Assembly: GCA_945873715.1 (NCBI GenBank)
Contig: CAMCFL010000079.1
Span: 1 to 9,455 of the forward strand
Length of the DNA: 9,455 nt
Origin: Akkermansia muciniphila
Lineage (GTDB): Bacteria; Verrucomicrobiota; Verrucomicrobiia; Limisphaerales; UBA9464
Direction: 5' to 3'
The position numbers were made by a program, and so were the translations under genes. The number at the start of each line of letters is the position of its first letter. Position 1 is the stretch's first letter. The notes under the pieces are model-generated. The model had not been told where the DNA came from. It worked only from the letters and a program-made list of their open reading frames with translations, and searched no databases. Positions 6,519 to 9,455 of the stretch are shown piece by piece.

Positions 6519-6709
6519 CGAGACTGGATGTCAGGAATGGAAGGAATCCCGATCCGGGGCGGCGGCGAGACTGCGGCTTGCGATTGCATTTGAGGTGGAC
6601 AAGGACTTAGCGCAATTCGGGTGACCGAGGCAAGGAGATGACTCTTGGCGGGGTCTCGCGATCCTCGTCCTTCCAAAGCCCCGTCCCTCCCAAAACGCGG
6701 CAGAGGATA
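6519..6709 (-). promoter_or_regulatory. Intergenic gap before the glycosyltransferase-UbiA-P450-cyclase block, weak promoter candidate
   Basis: This 191-bp non-coding stretch is the only sizeable gap in the minus-strand gene run, so it is the natural place for an operon promoter. A relatively AT-rich patch lies at about 6580-6620. Reading the minus strand, TTGCGC (6615-6610) and TCAAAT (6593-6588) are spaced by 16 bp, a poor match to a housekeeping promoter. I see no convincing terminator hairpin after the upstream HlyD-like gene, so read-through from the right-hand block is possible. Confidence 0.3.
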
Positions 6710-7813
6710 TCACTCCCCGGGACGCAGATCGACGATCTCTCCGGGTATCAGGCCCAACTCGGGCGGCACACTGACGAGGATTGGAAGGCCATACTCCACG
6801 ACGGAGGTGCCCCCGGGGCGCATCGGCATCAACTCCGGCAGGATCGCCTCCATCTGACCGCCCACCTGGAGGACTTGCCCCATCGCGCTCCCGCGGTGAT
6901 GCGAACGGGACCGGATCTCAACCGCCATGCCCACCCGGGCTTCCAATCGCACCGGCTGCCGGAGGAAGGCCACGATCTTTTCCGCACGGGTTCCGCTGAT
7001 GGTGAGGATGGGTTCACCTGGCAGGACCGACTCACCCGCCCGGCGGTGCACCATGCTAACAAATCCATCGATCGGAGCGAGGAGCACCGTGGGATTGAGC
7101 TGGGCTTCGATGGATTCCAGTACCTTCTGCTCGACGGCGAGTGCCGCCCGGATGGACGCCGGCATGTCATCGTCGAGCTTCTTGTCGTCGGGGGCCAGCT
7201 TGTCGATGGTCGAGGAGATTTCATCTACGAGCCTCCCCTGCTCAAGGATCTGCGTCCGGAGGGAATCGAGATCCCGCTGCGCCAATTGAAGGTCCCGGAC
7301 ACTGACGAAAGGAGTCCCGTTGGTGATCCGGGACAGGCGGGTGACCCGGTCCGCCTCCGACTCTGCAAACGCGAGCTGGGCCCGGAAAGTCGCCAACTCC
7401 ACGCGTGCCCGCAGCCAGTCGAAGCGGAGTTGGGTGAAATTGATCTGGTTGTTCTCGCGCCGGATCTTGGGCTCAACCGTGACCCGGACGAACTCCAAGC
7501 GGGCACGTGACAGGGCCGCCTGCGCTTCGAGGTAACGCGGATCAGCCGCCACCAACTCTGCCACCGGTTGCCCGGAGGTGACCCGGTCCAATGTGGCCAC
7601 CCTGAGCAGGGTCAGGCGGGAGGGTTGCGAGGCACTGACGATGGTCCGAACCATCTCCACCTCTCCCATGAGGGCGGAGGGACCGACATAATTGCGCCAG
7701 GCAAACGCCGTCAGGGCCACCGCAAGGAGGAAGGCCAGGTAGGGAAGCACCCCGACCCGGAACTCGCGGAAGGCGGTACCGGGTGGACTGGGGATGAGGG
7801 GAAGCTTTTCCAT
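6710..7813 (-). CDS. HlyD-like membrane-fusion (periplasmic adaptor) protein
   Basis: The protein has 367 residues. A short cytoplasmic tail leads into one membrane helix at about 22-40 (VLPYLAFLLAVALTAFAW). Two halves of a barrel-sandwich (lipoyl-like) domain follow at about 52-90 and 240-275 (TVLLAPIDGFVSMVHRRAGE, where the PIDG turn is typical). Between them lies a long charged helical hairpin (about 92-240), and a C-terminal beta-barrel follows at about 277-365. This is the standard order for HlyD/EmrA-type adaptors, which bridge an inner-membrane pump and an outer-membrane channel. No ABC, RND or MFS pump and no TolC-like protein is in the window, so its partner is elsewhere or is unconventional; the adjacent DUF4956 protein is the nearest membrane candidate. 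The ATG at 7813 follows the DUF4956 stop by 4 bp, with GAGG nine bases upstream inside that gene. Confidence 0.85.
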   Translation of the reverse strand: MEKLPLIPSPPGTAFREFRVGVLPYLAFLLAVALTAFAWRNYVGPSALMGEVEMVRTIVSASQPSRLTLLRVATLDRVTSGQPVAELVAADPRYLEAQAALSRARLEFVRVTVEPKIRRENNQINFTQLRFDWLRARVELATFRAQLAFAESEADRVTRLSRITNGTPFVSVRDLQLAQRDLDSLRTQILEQGRLVDEISSTIDKLAPDDKKLDDDMPASIRAALAVEQKVLESIEAQLNPTVLLAPIDGFVSMVHRRAGESVLPGEPILTISGTRAEKIVAFLRQPVRLEARVGMAVEIRSRSHHRGSAMGQVLQVGGQMEAILPELMPMRPGGTSVVEYGLPILVSVPPELGLIPGEIVDLRPGE

Positions 7814-7817
7814 CGAT

Positions 7818-8501
7818 TCAAACCTCGGATTCGTCCTCGGCCTTCAGGCTGGTCACCCGGGAAACACCCGGAAAGGCCTTGAGCTCGGTAATCAATTCGT
7901 CGGTGCGCCCGGAATCCCGCAGCAGCAATCGGTAGGAAACATCGGCCCCGTCGTAGCCCTGCGCCGAGCGTTGGCTGGCAATGGCCGCCCGGCGGGCATG
8001 GCGCTCGAGCAGCAGGCGGAGGTCAGCCAGTTCAACCAGCGGCCTTCCCCAATGCAGATTGAGGATGAGGTCGTAGCGATGACGGCTGCCGAACTGGGTC
8101 CAGTGCAGGTAGAGCATCACCACCGCGAAGAGACCGGTACCGATCACCGCCGTGCTGAATTTCTTGGTCCCGGCCGCCATTCCCACCGTGATGCTGGCGA
8201 GGATGTAGGCGGTATCGAGCGTGTCACGAAGCACGTTGCGGAACCGGACAATCGCGAAGACCGCCATCAGGCCGAAGGCGATCAGGACGTTGTTGGCCAT
8301 GACCATCATGACCAGGGCCACGATCAGGCACAGGACCAGCAAGGAATTGACGAAGGAACGGGAGTAGCTGAGCCCCGAATGGCAGATCATGTAGATCCAC
8401 GCCACCACATGGCCGCAACAGAACGCCACCAACAGGCCCAGCAGCATCCCCACGAGGTCGTCGGGAGCCGAACCAAAATCTCCTCTCAGCATCCATTCCA
8501 T
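7818..8501 (-). CDS. DUF4956-family membrane protein
   Basis: The protein has 227 residues from the ATG at 8501. Hydrophobic segments at about 16-39, 50-68, 70-86, 97-111 and 117-134 indicate four or five membrane helices. The signature YSRSFVNSLLVLCLIVAL, then FAIVRFRNVLRDTLDTAYIL and ITVGMAAGT, fits DUF4956. The C-terminal 80 residues (about 143-220) form a soluble alpha/beta domain ending in ELITELKAFPGVSRVTSLK, resembling the small regulatory domain of MgtC-like or ACT-like proteins. The biochemical function of DUF4956 is not established; the family is often encoded next to VTC-domain polyphosphate polymerases, as here, which suggests a role in polyphosphate movement or envelope assembly. 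A TTG at 8507 is also in frame but lies too close to the Shine-Dalgarno; ATG at 8501 has GGGGAG eight bases upstream. The gene starts 15 bp after the VTC stop and ends 4 bp before the HlyD-like start. Confidence 0.88.
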   Translation of the reverse strand: MEWMLRGDFGSAPDDLVGMLLGLLVAFCCGHVVAWIYMICHSGLSYSRSFVNSLLVLCLIVALVMMVMANNVLIAFGLMAVFAIVRFRNVLRDTLDTAYILASITVGMAAGTKKFSTAVIGTGLFAVVMLYLHWTQFGSRHRYDLILNLHWGRPLVELADLRLLLERHARRAAIASQRSAQGYDGADVSYRLLLRDSGRTDELITELKAFPGVSRVTSLKAEDESEV

Positions 8502-8509
8502 TCGCAAAT

Positions 8510-8515
8510 CTCCCC
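8510..8515 (-). promoter_or_regulatory. Shine-Dalgarno that decides the DUF4956 start
   Basis: The minus strand reads GGGGAG here, eight bases before ATG 8501 and two before TTG 8507. The spacing favours ATG 8501. It lies directly after the VTC stop codon at 8517-8519, so ribosomes finishing VTC can restart. Confidence 0.6.
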
Positions 8516-8516
8516 G

Positions 8517-9377
8517 TCAGGCATCCGCCAGCAACCCACCCAGTCGCTCTTGCCGCGCCCGTCTGTTTGCCTCCGACGCCACCCGGTCCTGACCGTCCGG
8601 CATCCGAAGCCCCGACCGATAGAAATACATCTCGCCCATGTTGGCGATGCCATCCGCATACTTTGATGCCGAACCCTGCCGAAGGTTGAACACCCGAACG
8701 AGATCCTTGAACCACCCCGGGAAACGACCGGTAAACTTCAGTTCCAGGATCACCCGCTTCCCAAACACACAGAACGGCTCGTCCATTGCCGACGTGAATC
8801 GGGTCGTGAACTCCGGCGAGATGAAGACGTTCCGGTCCAGCGTGACCCGGACCGCGTTGTCCACCGGGCTGATCCAGGCCTCTCGCTCGTAGGTCACGTG
8901 CGCCGTGGCTGCAGCGCCGTCCCGGATCATCAATTCGACAAACCTCTGGATGGCCACCAACTGCCGCGCATCTCCCGACACCAGATCGTCCGGCCCTGGA
9001 AACTGCCCCGCCAGCACGGATTCCACCGCGTGACGCTTGACCCCGCCGCGCTGCTTGATGATCGCGTCATTCATCCGACGTTTGACCTCGAAAAAGATGG
9101 GGGCCTTGGGGTTGTCCTCGTAGAACCGCAACCGCAGTTTGTAGCGGTTCTTGTCGCCGTTGATCGTGCCCCAGTAAATGGCGAGGTCATCCGAATCCAG
9201 GTAGAGATTGCGGATGGTGTAGGAGAGGTTCGGACGGCCTGCGCCGTACTCGTCGATCTCCAGATAGGCACGGACGTACTCCCGCACCGCCAGTGCGGTT
9301 TCCTCGGGGATCACGTACTTCAGCTCCCATCGCTGAAGCTGCATTTTATCGTCGGCCATGAAGCATTTGGAGCGCAT
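8517..9377 (-). CDS. VTC-domain polyphosphate polymerase-like protein
   Basis: The protein has 286 residues from ATG 9377. It matches the VTC catalytic domain, a tunnel-shaped enzyme that in yeast Vtc4 builds polyphosphate from ATP. Basic tunnel-wall residues are recognisable: RWELKY (R16, E18, K20), KLRLR (R82, R84), FEVKRR (E97, K99), KQRG (K108, R110), YER (R165), RVTLDR (R177), ELKF (E212, the metal-binding glutamate position) and SASKY (K239). All expected charged positions appear present, so an active enzyme is plausible. There is no SPX domain and no membrane helix, as in many bacterial VTC proteins; the partner membrane function may come from the DUF4956 protein 15 bp downstream. The start is uncertain: GTG 9380 and ATG 9377 lack good Shine-Dalgarnos, and ATG 9359 (MADDKMQLQRW) would also give a complete domain. 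The last ~25 residues are charged and probably flexible. Confidence 0.9.
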   Translation of the reverse strand: MRSKCFMADDKMQLQRWELKYVIPEETALAVREYVRAYLEIDEYGAGRPNLSYTIRNLYLDSDDLAIYWGTINGDKNRYKLRLRFYEDNPKAPIFFEVKRRMNDAIIKQRGGVKRHAVESVLAGQFPGPDDLVSGDARQLVAIQRFVELMIRDGAAATAHVTYEREAWISPVDNAVRVTLDRNVFISPEFTTRFTSAMDEPFCVFGKRVILELKFTGRFPGWFKDLVRVFNLRQGSASKYADGIANMGEMYFYRSGLRMPDGQDRVASEANRRARQERLGGLLADA

Positions 9378-9382
9378 CACTC

Positions 9383-9455
9383 TTAAGGACGATCCAGCCC
9401 GCTGTCACGCGCGCGTCTTGCGACCGCAACGCGAACCTTCACCCAAACGGGGCAG
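9383..9455 (-). other. Right-edge stretch, possible tail of an upstream minus-strand gene
   Basis: On the minus strand one frame is open from the right edge to a TAA at 9385-9383, ending ...ARRARDSGLDRP, only 3-6 bp before the VTC start. Another frame is open to a TGA at 9407-9405. Either could be the C-terminus of a gene preceding VTC, or this could be VTC's leader. VTC/DUF4956 clusters often include a CotH-like protein, but 24 residues are too few to identify anything. I see no clear promoter. Confidence 0.2.

Noticed and set aside
5598..6593. 331-residue open plus-strand frame opposite the glycosyltransferase
   Set aside because: It is antisense to a GT4 protein with an EX7E motif and shows no domain of its own.
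6638..7510. 290-residue open plus-strand frame opposite the HlyD-like gene
   Set aside because: It has a His/Arg/Asp-rich shadow composition; the minus strand has the expected adaptor domain order.
7794..8666. 290-residue open plus-strand frame opposite DUF4956 and VTC
   Set aside because: It is His/Gln-rich and spans two well-supported minus-strand genes and their junction, which is typical of an antisense shadow.

Overview
The window is uniformly GC-rich and densely coded. I found no rRNA, tRNA, CRISPR array or insertion sequence. The style points to a Verrucomicrobiota or Planctomycetota-like bacterium: a membrane-anchored protein ending in a DPFDGKPL...GY.IHSIGPD.KDN tail, a VTC/DUF4956 pair, and weak or absent Shine-Dalgarno motifs at several starts. 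This taxonomic call is an inference from gene style and is not proven by the sequence.

Layout from left to right. Positions 228-1622 (+) hold one membrane-anchored protein of unknown function. A short convergent gap (1623-1743) follows, with two perfect GC-rich hairpins. From 1744 to the right edge every gene is on the minus strand, so transcription runs right to left in two blocks. The first block transcribed (9377 to 6710) is a VTC-domain polyphosphate polymerase, a DUF4956 membrane protein and a HlyD-like membrane-fusion protein, with gaps of 15 and 4 bp. After a 191-bp gap comes the second block (6518 to 1744): a GT4 glycosyltransferase, a UbiA-family intramembrane prenyltransferase, a cytochrome P450, and a small protein with the DxDDTA motif of class II terpene cyclases. 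The second block is very tight: 7 bp between glycosyltransferase and UbiA, then ATGA stop/start overlaps at UbiA/P450 and P450/cyclase.

The second block is the most interesting part. It combines a prenyl-transfer enzyme, a DxDD toroid protein, an oxygenase and a sugar transferase. Together these look like a compact pathway for an oxidised, possibly glycosylated terpenoid or meroterpenoid lipid. The cyclase-like protein is only 344 residues, about half a squalene-hopene cyclase, and appears to be a stand-alone beta-type domain. The P450 keeps the heme and ExxR signatures but has alanine where the I-helix acid normally lies, and it carries an N-terminal extension of roughly 60 residues. No class I terpene synthase, isoprenyl diphosphate synthase, ferredoxin or ferredoxin reductase is visible, so precursors and electrons must come from elsewhere. 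The VTC block is a recognisable polyphosphate-type module with an adaptor protein whose transporter partner is not in view. Whether the two blocks are functionally linked cannot be decided from this window.
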